Of a DNA stretch of 43,605 nt, positions 33,383 through 42,676 are shown piece after piece (position 1 is the first letter of the stretch; every line of letters begins with the position of its first letter). Source of the DNA: Phycisphaerales bacterium. GTDB taxonomy: Bacteria > Planctomycetota > Phycisphaerae > Sedimentisphaerales > Anaerobacaceae. A program made the position numbers and the translations under genes. The notes under the pieces were generated by a model that saw only the letters and a list, made by a program, of their open reading frames with translations, ran no database searches and was not told the DNA's origin. The stretch is taken from contig CP070675.1 of assembly GCA_020352215.1 (NCBI GenBank), positions 2,015,925-2,059,529 on the forward strand, given 5' to 3'.

Positions 33383-34507
33383 CTACTTGTACATCTTGTC
33401 GAAGGAATTCTGGGCACTGACGACGGCGGCCCTCATCATATCCTCTGCCTTGGCGGTTTCGCGCTTGGCCAGCGCAGCCATAAGGGCCTCTGTATCAAGC
33501 TCGGCGGCGGCCTTTTCACAGGCCTCCCAGCTAATGACGCTCCGCACAACTCGGTCGATGCCTTGCTCGGCGTTGTCATAGGCCCTGGTCTGCATGTCAT
33601 GTCCCTTCCAGCGGGCATACCCTGCCTGCTGGATGAGTCCCGCGATGGCCACGTTCATCCCGTTGATCCGTGCACCGTGGTCGATGTCGTACTTGCCGGG
33701 GCCGCCGAGGATGATGCCGTCGTTGTAACCCTGGCTATTGAGGTGCATGTGCACCATCATATCATTGTCCAATTCTTCGACGCTGTCGTAGACGTGGTCG
33801 AGACCGATCATCTCGGAATGGCCGAACTCCTTGTTGACGCCCTTGTTCTTCGTCGAGACGCCGAATTCTTTCTCGAGCTTATACCAGAACAGCAGGGCAC
33901 TGGCGACGGTCGGGATCAGCATGGCCGGGTGTCCCTCGTTGGGCTTCGGCTCAAAGGCAATGTAGAGCTGCCCGCCCTTCTTCTGCTCATACTTGCACAG
34001 TCCGGCAACACTCTCCTTCAAGTTCTGGTACATCTGCCTGATGCCGACGGTCGCGATATCGTAGCCGAAGGAACCGTTCCAGATCACACAGGCCGGTGCC
34101 TTGTCTGGGTGCCAAGCCTTCTTCAGCGTACCGTATGCCAGATCGACGGTCCTGGTTCCAAGCTCCTCCGCCGCCTTTCGCTCGTTGGGATCCAGCGACG
34201 CAATCCCGCCGTAGCCAAAGTGGCTGTGCGCGCCGGGTGTTATCATCGCAAGGTATAGACCCGTATCGACAAGCGCATCGGCGACTGCGGCAGCATTATC
34301 GTCATCGACCTCAGCATCATAGTGCATCTCGATACCGAGCATGATATGGTCCGGCAGCCTCGGCTTGATCTTGTCGGCGACGAGCTTGACCATCTCGGGC
34401 GTCCCGAAGTCGCCGCCCCATTCCGGCCTCATATCGCCGGGTACAAAACCACCCTTGCCCGGATTGAACGTCCATCTGCATATGCTATGTAAGGATTCCT
34501 GTGCCAT
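33383..34507 (-). CDS. xylA: Xylose-isomerase-like sugar isomerase
   Basis: This 374-residue TIM-barrel protein starts at an ATG with AGGAG eight bases upstream. Recognisable blocks are WTFNPGKGGFVPGDMRP, MITPGAHSHFGYGG, IAFEPKPNEGHPAMLIPT and the metal-site region NKEFGHSEMIGLDHVYD, followed by HLNSQGYNDG. These resemble the divergent xylose isomerases of planctomycetes rather than the Escherichia coli enzyme, with several classical residues shifted, so the substrate could be another aldose. It is directly downstream of xylB (52-base gap), which supports D-xylose to D-xylulose isomerisation. It is cytoplasmic, with no signal peptide. Confidence 0.8.
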   Translation of the reverse strand: MAQESLHSICRWTFNPGKGGFVPGDMRPEWGGDFGTPEMVKLVADKIKPRLPDHIMLGIEMHYDAEVDDDNAAAVADALVDTGLYLAMITPGAHSHFGYGGIASLDPNERKAAEELGTRTVDLAYGTLKKAWHPDKAPACVIWNGSFGYDIATVGIRQMYQNLKESVAGLCKYEQKKGGQLYIAFEPKPNEGHPAMLIPTVASALLFWYKLEKEFGVSTKNKGVNKEFGHSEMIGLDHVYDSVEELDNDMMVHMHLNSQGYNDGIILGGPGKYDIDHGARINGMNVAIAGLIQQAGYARWKGHDMQTRAYDNAEQGIDRVVRSVISWEACEKAAAELDTEALMAALAKRETAKAEDMMRAAVVSAQNSFDKMYK

Positions 34508-34559
34508 CTCATGTACTCCTTTTCAACCGAATATCGTCTGTAGGCTTTCGTTTACTATG

Positions 34560-36053
34560 CTAAGCGGAGAGCTGTCGCTTCAGGACGCTCTCCCAGGTCT
34601 GATATGCCTCCTGGTAGGCAGAAGTCAGACTCGTGTTAGGCTCCACGGTCCTGACGGGCTTTAGGCCGACGAAGGCGTCTTCAGGACCTCTGTAGATGCC
34701 AGCACCGATGCCGGCGCCGCGTGCGGCGCCTTGCGAGCCATCGGTGTTGTAAAGCTGCACTGTCGCCCCCGTTAACGTGGCGAAGGCCTCGGCAAAGAGA
34801 GGGCTCAGGAACATATTGGCATTGCCCGCTTTGACGGTCTTTAGCTCGATGCCGATGTCACGCATTATCCCAAGACCATAGTTCAATGCGAAGACGATTC
34901 CTTCCTGGGCAGCCCTCAAGAAGTGAGCCTTTTTGTGGATGTTGAAATTCCAGCCGTGCACCGAAGCGCCAATATTGCGATTCTCCAAAGTTCGCTCGGC
35001 GCCGTTGCCGTAAGGCAGTATCACAAGGCCCTCAGATCCGACGGGCACCTCGGCCGCAAGGTCGTTCATCTGCGGATAGTCCAGATCCGACCCGACGAAG
35101 TTGTGCTTGAGCCAGCTATTGAGAATGCCCGTGCCATTTAGACACAGCAGCACCCCATACCGCGGATTATCGGCCGAGTGATTGACATGCACAAAAACGT
35201 TGACCCTTGAGAGCCGGTCGTAGTCCTTCTTGTCGCTGACGCCGTACACAACACCACTCGTACCGGCAGTGACGGCGATCTCGCCAGGGTTGAGTACGCT
35301 TAGCGAGAGAGCGTTGTTGGGCTGATCGCCCGCCCTGTAGCTGACATTCGTGCCTGCCTTTAGACCAAGCTCTCCGGCAGCCGCGGTCGTGAGCTCACCC
35401 TGGATCGAAAAAGTCGGCACGGTCTCGGCGACGAGTTCAGCGGAGATGCCGTAGTTGGCCAGGACAAACTCGGCCAGTCCGTCCTTCTCGAAATCCCACA
35501 TGATTCCTTCGGACAGGCCTGACGGCGTGGTCCTGATCTGGTCGGTCATTCTCATCGCGATGTAGTCGCCGGGCAGCATCATCTTGTGGATCTTGGAATA
35601 GATCTCCGACTCGTTTTCCTTGACCCACCTGAGCTTCGATGCGGTGAAATTGCCAGGCAGGTTGAACAAATTCTTGAGGCATTTGTCAGGGCCGATATCC
35701 TTTGCAGCTTTTTCGCCGATTTGCACCGCCCTGCTGTCGCACCAGATGATGGATGGCCTGAGCACCTCCCCTTCCTTGTCAACCGCCACCAGCCCATGCA
35801 TCTGGTATGAGATGCCGATTGCGCCAACATCGCCGGCGTCGAATTGCGCCTGCACTTTGATCTTTTGCGTGGCGAGCTTGACATGATCCCACCAGACCTG
35901 CGGGTGCTGTTCGGCCCACCCGGCCTCTTGGGCGATGATGTCCAGCTCTTTTTCGGGCGAGGTTGCCGCTGCGACAACCCGGCCGGTCTCGGCCTCCATC
36001 AAAGTTGCCTTGATTGATGAACTGCCGACATCGTATCCCAACAAGAGCGCCAT
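34560..36053 (-). CDS. xylB: Xylulokinase (FGGY family)
   Basis: This 497-residue sugar kinase phosphorylates D-xylulose with ATP to feed the pentose phosphate pathway. The start at 36053 has AAGGGG eight bases upstream; longer frames to 36092 put that site inside the gene. The N-terminal LGYDVGSSSIKATL is the FGGY phosphate loop. GISYQMHGLV is the sugar-binding motif typical of xylulokinases, AGDQPNNALS carries the catalytic Asp, and GTSGVVYG and the C-terminal GAARGAGIGAG complete the ATP site. It is transcribed before xylA from a strong promoter at 36177-36204. Three sulfatase genes surround the pair. Confidence 0.94.
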   Translation of the reverse strand: MALLLGYDVGSSSIKATLMEAETGRVVAAATSPEKELDIIAQEAGWAEQHPQVWWDHVKLATQKIKVQAQFDAGDVGAIGISYQMHGLVAVDKEGEVLRPSIIWCDSRAVQIGEKAAKDIGPDKCLKNLFNLPGNFTASKLRWVKENESEIYSKIHKMMLPGDYIAMRMTDQIRTTPSGLSEGIMWDFEKDGLAEFVLANYGISAELVAETVPTFSIQGELTTAAAGELGLKAGTNVSYRAGDQPNNALSLSVLNPGEIAVTAGTSGVVYGVSDKKDYDRLSRVNVFVHVNHSADNPRYGVLLCLNGTGILNSWLKHNFVGSDLDYPQMNDLAAEVPVGSEGLVILPYGNGAERTLENRNIGASVHGWNFNIHKKAHFLRAAQEGIVFALNYGLGIMRDIGIELKTVKAGNANMFLSPLFAEAFATLTGATVQLYNTDGSQGAARGAGIGAGIYRGPEDAFVGLKPVRTVEPNTSLTSAYQEAYQTWESVLKRQLSA

Positions 36054-36176
36054 TTGCATATCCCCTTGTGTCTGCGGAAGAACAAGTCTCACGTATTATC
36101 AAGCGAAATTGCCAAGCTGTGGTTCGACAAAACACCCCAAATTCCGGGATGAGGAGGCGACCCGCAACAGAGGCAC

Positions 36177-36204
36177 ATCATAACCGCCGACGATATGTTG
36201 TCAA
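36177..36204 (-). promoter_or_regulatory. Strong sigma70-type promoter of xylB-xylA
   Basis: On the minus strand a perfect TTGACA (36204-36199), 16 bases, then TATGAT (36182-36177). Expected start near 36170 leaves a leader of about 117 bases before xylB. It lies between the sulfatase stop at 36218 and xylB, so xylBA can be transcribed independently of the upstream sulfatases. Confidence 0.75.
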
Positions 36205-36217
36205 GGACCGGGAGGTC

Positions 36218-37672
36218 TCACTCATACTGCCACTTGACTATCCAGGGGTCCTTCGTTCGCTTCTGGAAGGCCTTCATTTTGGCCTTGAGGTCGCTTAGGA
36301 CCGTTGCGTGCTGTGGGTCGTCGGCCAGGTTCCTCACCTCGTGCGGGTCGTTTTGCAGGTCATACAGTTCGAACTTGGGCCGGTGCAGATATGCCTCGAC
36401 TTGGCGTTTGCCGTAGTATTTCTCGCCACGTCGGATCGTCGCCTGCCACGTCGCGGCGGCCCAAAGGTCGCTTGCAAACGGATAATCCAGCCCATGGGCA
36501 ATGTTCCAGATCAATTTGTACCTTCGGCCCCGCACTACGCGCATCGGGTAGTACATCGTTATCTCGTGGAACGTGTGCGAAGCATAAGTGACATCCCAGC
36601 CTTTGGGATGCTCCTCATCAAGTGCGGATCTGAACGAGCGACCTTGGAGCGTGTTCCTCTTTGGAAGTGCCTCGGCGAAATCAAGTATCGTCGGGGCCAG
36701 ATCGGCATAATTGACCAGCGCATCGCAGGTGATGCCTCGGTTCTTCTGCCGGGGGGCTCGCACTACGCAGGGAAGATTCATGCCGGGCTCGTACAACGTC
36801 GTTTTCGCACCGGGGAAGGCGATACCGTTGTCAGAGATGTAGATTATCAAGGTGTTGTGATATTTGCCGGTGTTCTCGAGAATCTCGAGCAGCCTTCCGA
36901 CGCCCTGGTCCACCCGCGAGACCGACTGATAGTACTGCGCCAGTTCCGCCCGGCACTCCGGCGTATCCGGCAAGTACGGCGGGACGATAACATCCTCCGG
37001 ATCGTATTTGATCTGTTTGACGCCCGGGTAACCTTTGGCCCTATTGCCGAATCTGTCCGGCTTGTGGGGCAATTCGTCGGCTGTACCGCCGCCGCGATGC
37101 GGATCGCTCGTGCAGAAGTACAGGAAGAATGGACGAGGATCATCTGAGGCCACGAAATCCTTGCATCTATTGGCCATTTCGACGGGGCTCCGGCTGTTGG
37201 CCGGCAGCGCCGTCTCAAACTTGTAGACGTGCTCTGGTGCTACGTGGTACTTTCCAATCCTGGCTGTGCGGTAGCCGGCCTCGGCAAGCAGGACCGGCAG
37301 GCTCCTTATGTTCTCGAAGGAGACAAAGTGATGGTAGCTATGCTGGTGGCCGTACTGGCCGTTGGCGTGATTGTACATACCTGTCAAGATTACCGAGCGA
37401 GATGCACTACAGCTGGCGGTCGTACAGAAGGCATTAGTGAAGCGGACCCCTTCTGTGGTGAGGCGGTCCAGGCTCGGGGTCTTGATGACCGCGTTGCCGT
37501 AGCAGCCTAGGTCATCACGCCCGTGGTCGTCGCTGACGATCAAGGCGATGTTCGGCCGTGAACTTGTGCGTGCAAACGCTGGGCCCGAAATTAGATGAGA
37601 GCCGAGAAGTGCCGATGCACCGGCGGCACAGGTTCTCATGAAATCGCGTCGACTGAGAGGACCAATGTTCAT
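36218..37672 (-). CDS. Secreted S1-family sulfatase (CSASR type, sulfamidase-like)
   Basis: This 484-residue sulfatase starts at an ATG with GGAG nine bases upstream; the longer frame to 37756 would overlap the preceding gene. A twin-arginine signal (SRRDFMRTCAAGASALLGS) ends near AFA-RT. The formylglycine site is C88 in CSASRSVILTG, with the Ala variant of the C-x-P/A-x-R motif. Metal residues lie in VSDDHGRDD and ISDNG, and GKYHVAPE replaces the usual GKWH. The FPGAKTTLYEPGMNLP stretch resembles N-sulfoglucosamine-sulfohydrolase-like subfamilies, but many such planctomycete enzymes act on other sulfated glycans. It follows another sulfatase by 55 bases and is probably cotranscribed with it. 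Confidence 0.93.
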   Translation of the reverse strand: MNIGPLSRRDFMRTCAAGASALLGSHLISGPAFARTSSRPNIALIVSDDHGRDDLGCYGNAVIKTPSLDRLTTEGVRFTNAFCTTASCSASRSVILTGMYNHANGQYGHQHSYHHFVSFENIRSLPVLLAEAGYRTARIGKYHVAPEHVYKFETALPANSRSPVEMANRCKDFVASDDPRPFFLYFCTSDPHRGGGTADELPHKPDRFGNRAKGYPGVKQIKYDPEDVIVPPYLPDTPECRAELAQYYQSVSRVDQGVGRLLEILENTGKYHNTLIIYISDNGIAFPGAKTTLYEPGMNLPCVVRAPRQKNRGITCDALVNYADLAPTILDFAEALPKRNTLQGRSFRSALDEEHPKGWDVTYASHTFHEITMYYPMRVVRGRRYKLIWNIAHGLDYPFASDLWAAATWQATIRRGEKYYGKRQVEAYLHRPKFELYDLQNDPHEVRNLADDPQHATVLSDLKAKMKAFQKRTKDPWIVKWQYE

Positions 37673-37727
37673 GATTGTCGTCTCCACGTGTTCAGGCCTT
37701 GTTTTGGATTTCCCGGCCGGCGTTAAC

Positions 37728-39083
37728 CTACATCGTTCTAAGCTCGACCCCGGCACAGACCTCTTGCTCCCATGTGGATAACTCGGCCCGCAGGACCTCG
37801 ACTATGCCAGGTTCTTGCTTGGCGAGATTCCTCTTCTCGCCCAGGTCTTCGTCAAGGTTGTACAGGGCAACGTTATCACCGTCCAGTAGCAGTTTCCAGC
37901 ATCCCTTGCGGGCGGCCTTCCGCTTTCTGTAGCGCCAGAAAAGCGTCCGCTTCGGCAGTTCCTCGCCTTGCGTCAACATTGGCAACAGATCGACGCCGTC
38001 GAGCTTCAATGTGGCCGGCACTGTTGCGCGGGCGATCGATATCATCGTAGCGAACAAGTCCATGGTCAAAGCAGTTTGGTCGATTGTTGTGCCGGGTTCT
38101 ATCCTGCCCGGCCAGTAGGCTACGGCGGGCACACGGTGTCCACCTTCCCACAGGCTCCCTTTGTGGCCGGCCAACGGGCCGTTTGATCCGTTCTTGTTGG
38201 CACCGTTGTCGGAGCAGAAGAAGATAAACGTCCTGCGCTCAAGGCCGAGCCTTCGGACCGTCCGGGCCACGCGGCCGATCCCCTCGTCCATGGCCTCGAC
38301 CATCTCCTTGTACGCTCGAGTGATCGCTGCGCCCTTGGCCTTCTTCCCTTTTCGACCACCGTCAAGACGCTCCGGCGGATCACCCCGGCCCTGGTAAGGG
38401 TAGTGGGGCGCCTCGTGCGGTAGGTACAGGCAGAACGGCTCATCTCTGTGCCGTTCGATGAAGTCTACAGCATGCTTTGTGATCAGGTCCGTGACGTAGC
38501 CTTGCTCCGGGACCTTCTGATCTGCCTTCCACCAATCCCTGACGCCCGCTCCGTCGATGTGTGTCTGGTAGTCCACGTTGCCGCTGACGTAGCCACGAAA
38601 TTCGTCGAATCCTTGCTTGGCCGGATTAAATTCAACGTTATAACCCAAGTGCCACTTGCCAAAGATGCCTGTGGAGTAGCCGCACCTCCTGAGAGCCTCG
38701 GCGAAGGTGGTCTCCTGTAGCGCCATGCCCGTCCGCCGGGTCGGTCCCTTCGCATAGACAACGCCTTCGATGCCGCATCGCTGCTGGTAGCGTCCCGTCA
38801 GAAGCGCCGCCCGAGTTGGACTGCACACGGCCCCGTTAGAGTGAAAGTCCGTAAACCGCGTCCCACCTCTGGCCAGGGCGTCGATGTTCGGCGTCTCGAT
38901 CGTCTTGCTCCCGTAGCAGCCAACATCGCCGTACCCCAAATCGTCGGCCATGATAAGTATAATGTTGGGTTGGCGCTTCGCCGGGGAGCTGCCGCCCCCT
39001 CTTACTGTTGAACAACCTGGACCAGGCAACACTGCCGCCAGCGTGCCGCCCACAGCATATTTGACGAAATCCCTTCTTTTCAT
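37728..39083 (-). CDS. Secreted S1-family arylsulfatase (CSPTR type)
   Basis: This 451-residue sulfatase starts at an ATG with AAGGA eight bases upstream. The leader combines twin arginines (KRRDFVKYAVGG) with a lipobox-like PGPGC (C24). The formylglycine site is C87 in the canonical CSPTRAALLTG. Metal ligands lie in MADDLGYGD and CSDNGANKNG, and FGKWHLGYN supplies the active-site Lys and His. It should remove sulfate esters from glycans outside the cytoplasm. It is followed by a second sulfatase on the same strand and preceded, 31 bases away, by a membrane protein of unknown role. Confidence 0.94.
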   Translation of the reverse strand: MKRRDFVKYAVGGTLAAVLPGPGCSTVRGGGSSPAKRQPNIILIMADDLGYGDVGCYGSKTIETPNIDALARGGTRFTDFHSNGAVCSPTRAALLTGRYQQRCGIEGVVYAKGPTRRTGMALQETTFAEALRRCGYSTGIFGKWHLGYNVEFNPAKQGFDEFRGYVSGNVDYQTHIDGAGVRDWWKADQKVPEQGYVTDLITKHAVDFIERHRDEPFCLYLPHEAPHYPYQGRGDPPERLDGGRKGKKAKGAAITRAYKEMVEAMDEGIGRVARTVRRLGLERRTFIFFCSDNGANKNGSNGPLAGHKGSLWEGGHRVPAVAYWPGRIEPGTTIDQTALTMDLFATMISIARATVPATLKLDGVDLLPMLTQGEELPKRTLFWRYRKRKAARKGCWKLLLDGDNVALYNLDEDLGEKRNLAKQEPGIVEVLRAELSTWEQEVCAGVELRTM

Positions 39084-39114
39084 CGGGCACTTCCTTCAAT
39101 CACCTTGCGGAGCA

Positions 39115-39798
39115 TCAGACGTCCTCCAGAGAGGGAACAAAAGCGAGTACCAATTTGCCCCGTGCGACAGTGATGTTCTCCACTCGCACCTTTCGGCCGT
39201 CTATTTCGAAAACGGGGTCAAAAGGCTCGTTGTTGAGCAACGATGCTATTACCTTTGCCCGCCAATCCCTTGTATCTATAGGCATGACTTCAAGTCGTTC
39301 CTCATACATGTGCCTGGCTACGATCTTGGCGAGGGGGGTTATGTTCATAGCACCAATTCTCACTGCTGTGACCGCCACGTTCAATAGCCCTTTTTCGTCG
39401 ATTGCAGGCTTCAAGGCTATGGTAACGATAAACTCCGCGCCTCTTACGTCAGCCGTTCCCATCAATACAATGCTACCGGGCTCAAACAGTATCTCGGGCG
39501 ACGTGAGCCTGATGCCCTCGGATTCAGCCGACCACGGCGTGATCGATTCGTTCAAACCCTTGTCGATGACGAGAAGCTCGAACGGTTTGCCGCTCTGGGC
39601 ACCATTATAGATTTCGGACGACAAGTACGGCACATAGCGATGCGCCTGTTCGCGATTCGGATCACCAGGGCCAAGTCCGTACGCGCTATAGCGCGACGGC
39701 CTGTAAAGTAGCAAACCGAAGACCACTACCGCCACTGTCAAATCGATCAGAAGCCAGCGGACCAGTTTCCTCAGCCTGTCTTTCGTTCGACGTTTCAA
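39115..39798 (-). CDS. Membrane-anchored protein of unknown function
   Basis: This 227-residue protein uses a TTG start at 39798 with no clear ribosome site, so the start is tentative; the frame offers nothing better. A basic N-terminus (KRRTKDRLRKLVRW) precedes one transmembrane helix (about 16-34). The remainder, presumably outside the cytoplasm, is rich in beta strands (FELLVIDKGLNES, GADVRGAEFIVTIAL-like strands, KVRVENITVARGKLVLAFVP). The layout resembles LmeA/DUF2993- or DUF2140-like lipid-binding envelope proteins, but I cannot confirm this. It is the first gene of the minus-strand sulfatase group and diverges from pyrF. Confidence 0.7.
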   Translation of the reverse strand: MKRRTKDRLRKLVRWLLIDLTVAVVVFGLLLYRPSRYSAYGLGPGDPNREQAHRYVPYLSSEIYNGAQSGKPFELLVIDKGLNESITPWSAESEGIRLTSPEILFEPGSIVLMGTADVRGAEFIVTIALKPAIDEKGLLNVAVTAVRIGAMNITPLAKIVARHMYEERLEVMPIDTRDWRAKVIASLLNNEPFDPVFEIDGRKVRVENITVARGKLVLAFVPSLEDV

Positions 39799-39853
39799 CT
39801 GCGTACCGACGCTCGCTTAGCCAATCCCGAGTCAACAATAATCGAATTCTGTC

Positions 39854-39882
39854 TTGCTCGAAACCATCTTTGTGATTATAGT
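39854..39882 (+). promoter_or_regulatory. Promoter of pyrF-murD
   Basis: TTGCTC (39854-39859), 17 bases, TATAGT (39877-39882; five of six matches). Expected start near 39889, about 150 bases before the pyrF start. Confidence 0.5.
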
Positions 39883-40036
39883 GCTCTGAGCCTTCGGGAA
39901 AAGGACTTTTCGCGGGCAGCTTGTACTAATGGTGCTTCGTAGAAAAGCCATCTTTGTTAGCTATGACCTTGAGTCGCGATAGATTGTTGTGAATCGTGTT
40001 TGTTGTCTGTGGATGAAAGGAAGGTCTGATAAGGAT

Positions 40037-40987
40037 ATGCCAAATCATTTTGCTGATCGGCTGTGTGAGGCATTAGGAACTAAGAAGACGTCTCTGATTG
40101 TCGGGCTGGACCCAGTTTACAGCCGGCTTCCCGTCGCCATAACAGAGCATCGGCACATGAACGACGAATTTGACGCCGCTGCTGCAGTGGACGCAATCTT
40201 CGATTTCTGTACGCAGACAATGCGAGTAATTGCCCCGATGGTGCCGGCAGTTAAGCTGAACATCGCGTTCTTCGAGAAATACCTCTGGGAGGGGCTGGAG
40301 ACATACTACGCCCTGATTGCTGAGGCTGATGATTTGGGCCTCGAGGTTATCGGGGACGTCAAACGCGGCGACATAGGCCACACGGCGGAACTGTATGCTG
40401 CGGCACATCTGACAAACCCGGAGCTGGCCGGCCTCGAAGATACGCTCGCGCCCGATGCCATAACCGTCAACGGCTACACCGGAATCGACGGTATCGAGCC
40501 TTTCGCCAAGGTCGCCAGTGAGCAGGGCAAAGGTCTATTCGTGTTGGTCCGGACCAGCAATCCTTCCGCCGCGGCGATTCAGGACTTTGCAGACGCCGAC
40601 GGACAAAAGATGTACGAAAAGGTGGCCGAAATTGTCGGTGAGATTGCTGAAAAACCGGAGCGGATCGGAAGCAGCGGCTACAGCAACGTGGGAATGGTAG
40701 TTGGTGGCACGGCGCCGGATGTGACCGCCACTCTGCGTCGGCGGTACGACAAGGTTTGGTTTCTTGTGCCGGGCTACGGTTCGCAGGGCGCCTCCGCCGC
40801 CGACTGTGTACGATTCTGCAAAGCCGACGGCACTGGAGCCTTGATCAACGCCTCGCGATCGATAATCTATGCCTACGAGAAGCCGCAATACAAGGGGCAA
40901 TTCGGCAATGACTGGAAAAGATGTATCGAACAGGCGGTTATCGATGCGAAAGTGGATTTGGCAAACGCGATGCAGACCTTGATATGA
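40037..40987 (+). CDS. pyrF: Orotidine 5'-phosphate decarboxylase (type 2)
   Basis: This 316-residue enzyme converts OMP to UMP, the last step of de novo pyrimidine synthesis. The start MPNHFADRL fits the family. AAGGAAGG lies 12 bases upstream, further than usual, and in-frame starts at 40013 (ATG) and 39989 (GTG) remain possible. The active site is DVKRGDIGHT with D107, K109 and D112, in the order of the type 2 subfamily. SLIVGLDP opens the barrel, AVKLNIAFFEKY follows, and the phosphate-gripping VPGYGSQGA and the INASRSIIYAY near the end are typical of this subfamily, as is the length. The stop overlaps the murD start (ATGA), so the two genes are translationally coupled. Confidence 0.95.
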   Translation: MPNHFADRLCEALGTKKTSLIVGLDPVYSRLPVAITEHRHMNDEFDAAAAVDAIFDFCTQTMRVIAPMVPAVKLNIAFFEKYLWEGLETYYALIAEADDLGLEVIGDVKRGDIGHTAELYAAAHLTNPELAGLEDTLAPDAITVNGYTGIDGIEPFAKVASEQGKGLFVLVRTSNPSAAAIQDFADADGQKMYEKVAEIVGEIAEKPERIGSSGYSNVGMVVGGTAPDVTATLRRRYDKVWFLVPGYGSQGASAADCVRFCKADGTGALINASRSIIYAYEKPQYKGQFGNDWKRCIEQAVIDAKVDLANAMQTLI

Positions 40988-42408
40988 ACAAGGAATTCTT
41001 CGCCGGAAAAACAGTCCTGGTCATGGGTCTGGGGCGGTTCGGCGGCGGAGTCGACGTAGCGGAATATGCACACGGCGCCGGCGCGAGAGTAATAGTGACG
41101 GATTTGGCTCCGTCTGAGCGGCTGAGAGACTCCCTTCGCAAGCTTGAAGCGTTTCCCGATATCGAATTCCACCTTGGCCTGCACGATCCGGCCGATTTTG
41201 AGCGTGCCGACATTGTCGTAGCCAATCCTGCTGTGCCCCCAGATAACACGTATCTCGATCTCGCCCGCCGGCACGGCAGATATGTCACATCCCAGGTGAA
41301 TATCTTCTTCCAGCTTTGCCCTGCTACTATAATCGGCATAACGGGAGCCAATGGCAAGAGCACTACGGCTGCCCTCACGGCTCATCTTCTAAGAGCGTCG
41401 GTGAAGGGCCGTACGGATGATGGTTCTTCCGAGAAGAAAGGTGCACAATACGCGAGCGATACGCAAAACGAGCGAGTCTGGCTCAGCGGCAACATCGGTA
41501 ATCACCCGCTCCTGACCGTAGTTGACCAAATCAGCCCGGGCGATCTGGTCGTACTTGAACTGTCGAGCTTTCAGATTGAGCAGTTGTCACAGATTAGGAA
41601 GGCGCCAAAGGTGGCGCTACTGACTAACCTTATGCCGAACCACCTGGACCGCTATGGGACTTTTGCCAACTACTGCGCGGCCAAGGAGAACATCTTCAAG
41701 TTCCAGACGCTTGACGCGAATTCGCCGGCAGTCTCCATTTTCAACGCGGAAGACAAGGTCGCCCGAGGGTGGTTTGACAAATATCGGACCCAGACCGGCC
41801 GAACTTGCATTCAATTCTCTCCTGACGATGTGGGCGAGGCAATCAGGGAGTGTTTTGCCCTTCCGGGGCTGGCAAATCTCTCAAACCTTGCAGGTGCTAT
41901 GGCGGTCGCCAGGCATTTTGGCGCAAACAAGAACCGGATCGCAGGCAGTGTTTCAGGTTTCCGGGCGTTGCCGCACCGGCTTGAATTTGTGGCCCAGAAA
42001 GGCGCGGTCCGCTGGTACAACGACTCCAAGGCTACCACGCCACAAAGCACAATCGCTGCGTTGAGGGCCTTCGATAGACCTGCGATAGTCATTGCAGGTG
42101 GATACGACAAGAACTTGCCGCTTGATGAACTCGGTCAAGAAGTGGCCGAACACGCCAAGGCAGCAATCTTGCTCGGCCAGACAGCAGAGAAGATCGCTAC
42201 GGCAATACGTAGCCGCTCCGGGGCCGCCGGCTGCACGCAAATTCGAATCGTTTCTTCGCTGAGCGAAGCTGTCCGTTCGGCCAGTCTTCTTGCAGAAAGA
42301 GGAGACGTTGTGGTCCTGAGCCCGGCGTGTGCGAGCTACGACATGTTTGACAACTTCGAGCAGCGCGGCAATGAATTCGCCAGGCTTGTGCGAAATATCT
42401 CCTGCTGA
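40984..42408 (+). CDS. murD: UDP-N-acetylmuramoylalanine--D-glutamate ligase
   Basis: This 474-residue cytoplasmic Mur ligase adds D-glutamate to UDP-MurNAc-L-Ala in peptidoglycan synthesis. The Rossmann start is VLVMGLGRFGGG, the ATP loop is GITGANGKST (118-127), and LSGNIG, ELSSFQIEQL, NLMPNHLDRYGT, LPHRLEF, WYNDSKATTP and LSPACASYDMF follow in the usual order. About 25 extra residues (from SVKGRTDDG to ASDTQNE) sit between the helix after the ATP loop and LSGNIG. It overlaps pyrF by four bases and has no mraY, murF or ftsW neighbours, so it lies outside a dcw cluster. Its presence implies peptidoglycan synthesis, as now accepted for most planctomycetes. Confidence 0.95.
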   Translation: MNKEFFAGKTVLVMGLGRFGGGVDVAEYAHGAGARVIVTDLAPSERLRDSLRKLEAFPDIEFHLGLHDPADFERADIVVANPAVPPDNTYLDLARRHGRYVTSQVNIFFQLCPATIIGITGANGKSTTAALTAHLLRASVKGRTDDGSSEKKGAQYASDTQNERVWLSGNIGNHPLLTVVDQISPGDLVVLELSSFQIEQLSQIRKAPKVALLTNLMPNHLDRYGTFANYCAAKENIFKFQTLDANSPAVSIFNAEDKVARGWFDKYRTQTGRTCIQFSPDDVGEAIRECFALPGLANLSNLAGAMAVARHFGANKNRIAGSVSGFRALPHRLEFVAQKGAVRWYNDSKATTPQSTIAALRAFDRPAIVIAGGYDKNLPLDELGQEVAEHAKAAILLGQTAEKIATAIRSRSGAAGCTQIRIVSSLSEAVRSASLLAERGDVVVLSPACASYDMFDNFEQRGNEFARLVRNISC

Positions 42409-42676
42409 TTATGGGAATCTCTTCATCCGGAACCTAAAAGAGTCAAAAAAAGTTCGTATCTGCCTCTCGGCACTTACAAGCTGCTGATGCACTAATCAGC
42501 CTTGCCAACTCTGCCAGTGACGATTTACTCGGCAGTTCTTCATAAAGTCGCCTTGCATACCTGCCGACCTTCACATCAACGCCGACGGCTTCCATCTCAC
42601 GACTCTTCACTCGGGACCGCGGCAACCAGGGTTTCAGACGACAAAGAGAAATCGCGGGGGCATCTGAGGTGCTGCA

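Noticed and set aside
33356..34258. Plus-strand ORF of 300 codons
   Set aside because: Antisense to the xylose-isomerase-like gene; no family motif.
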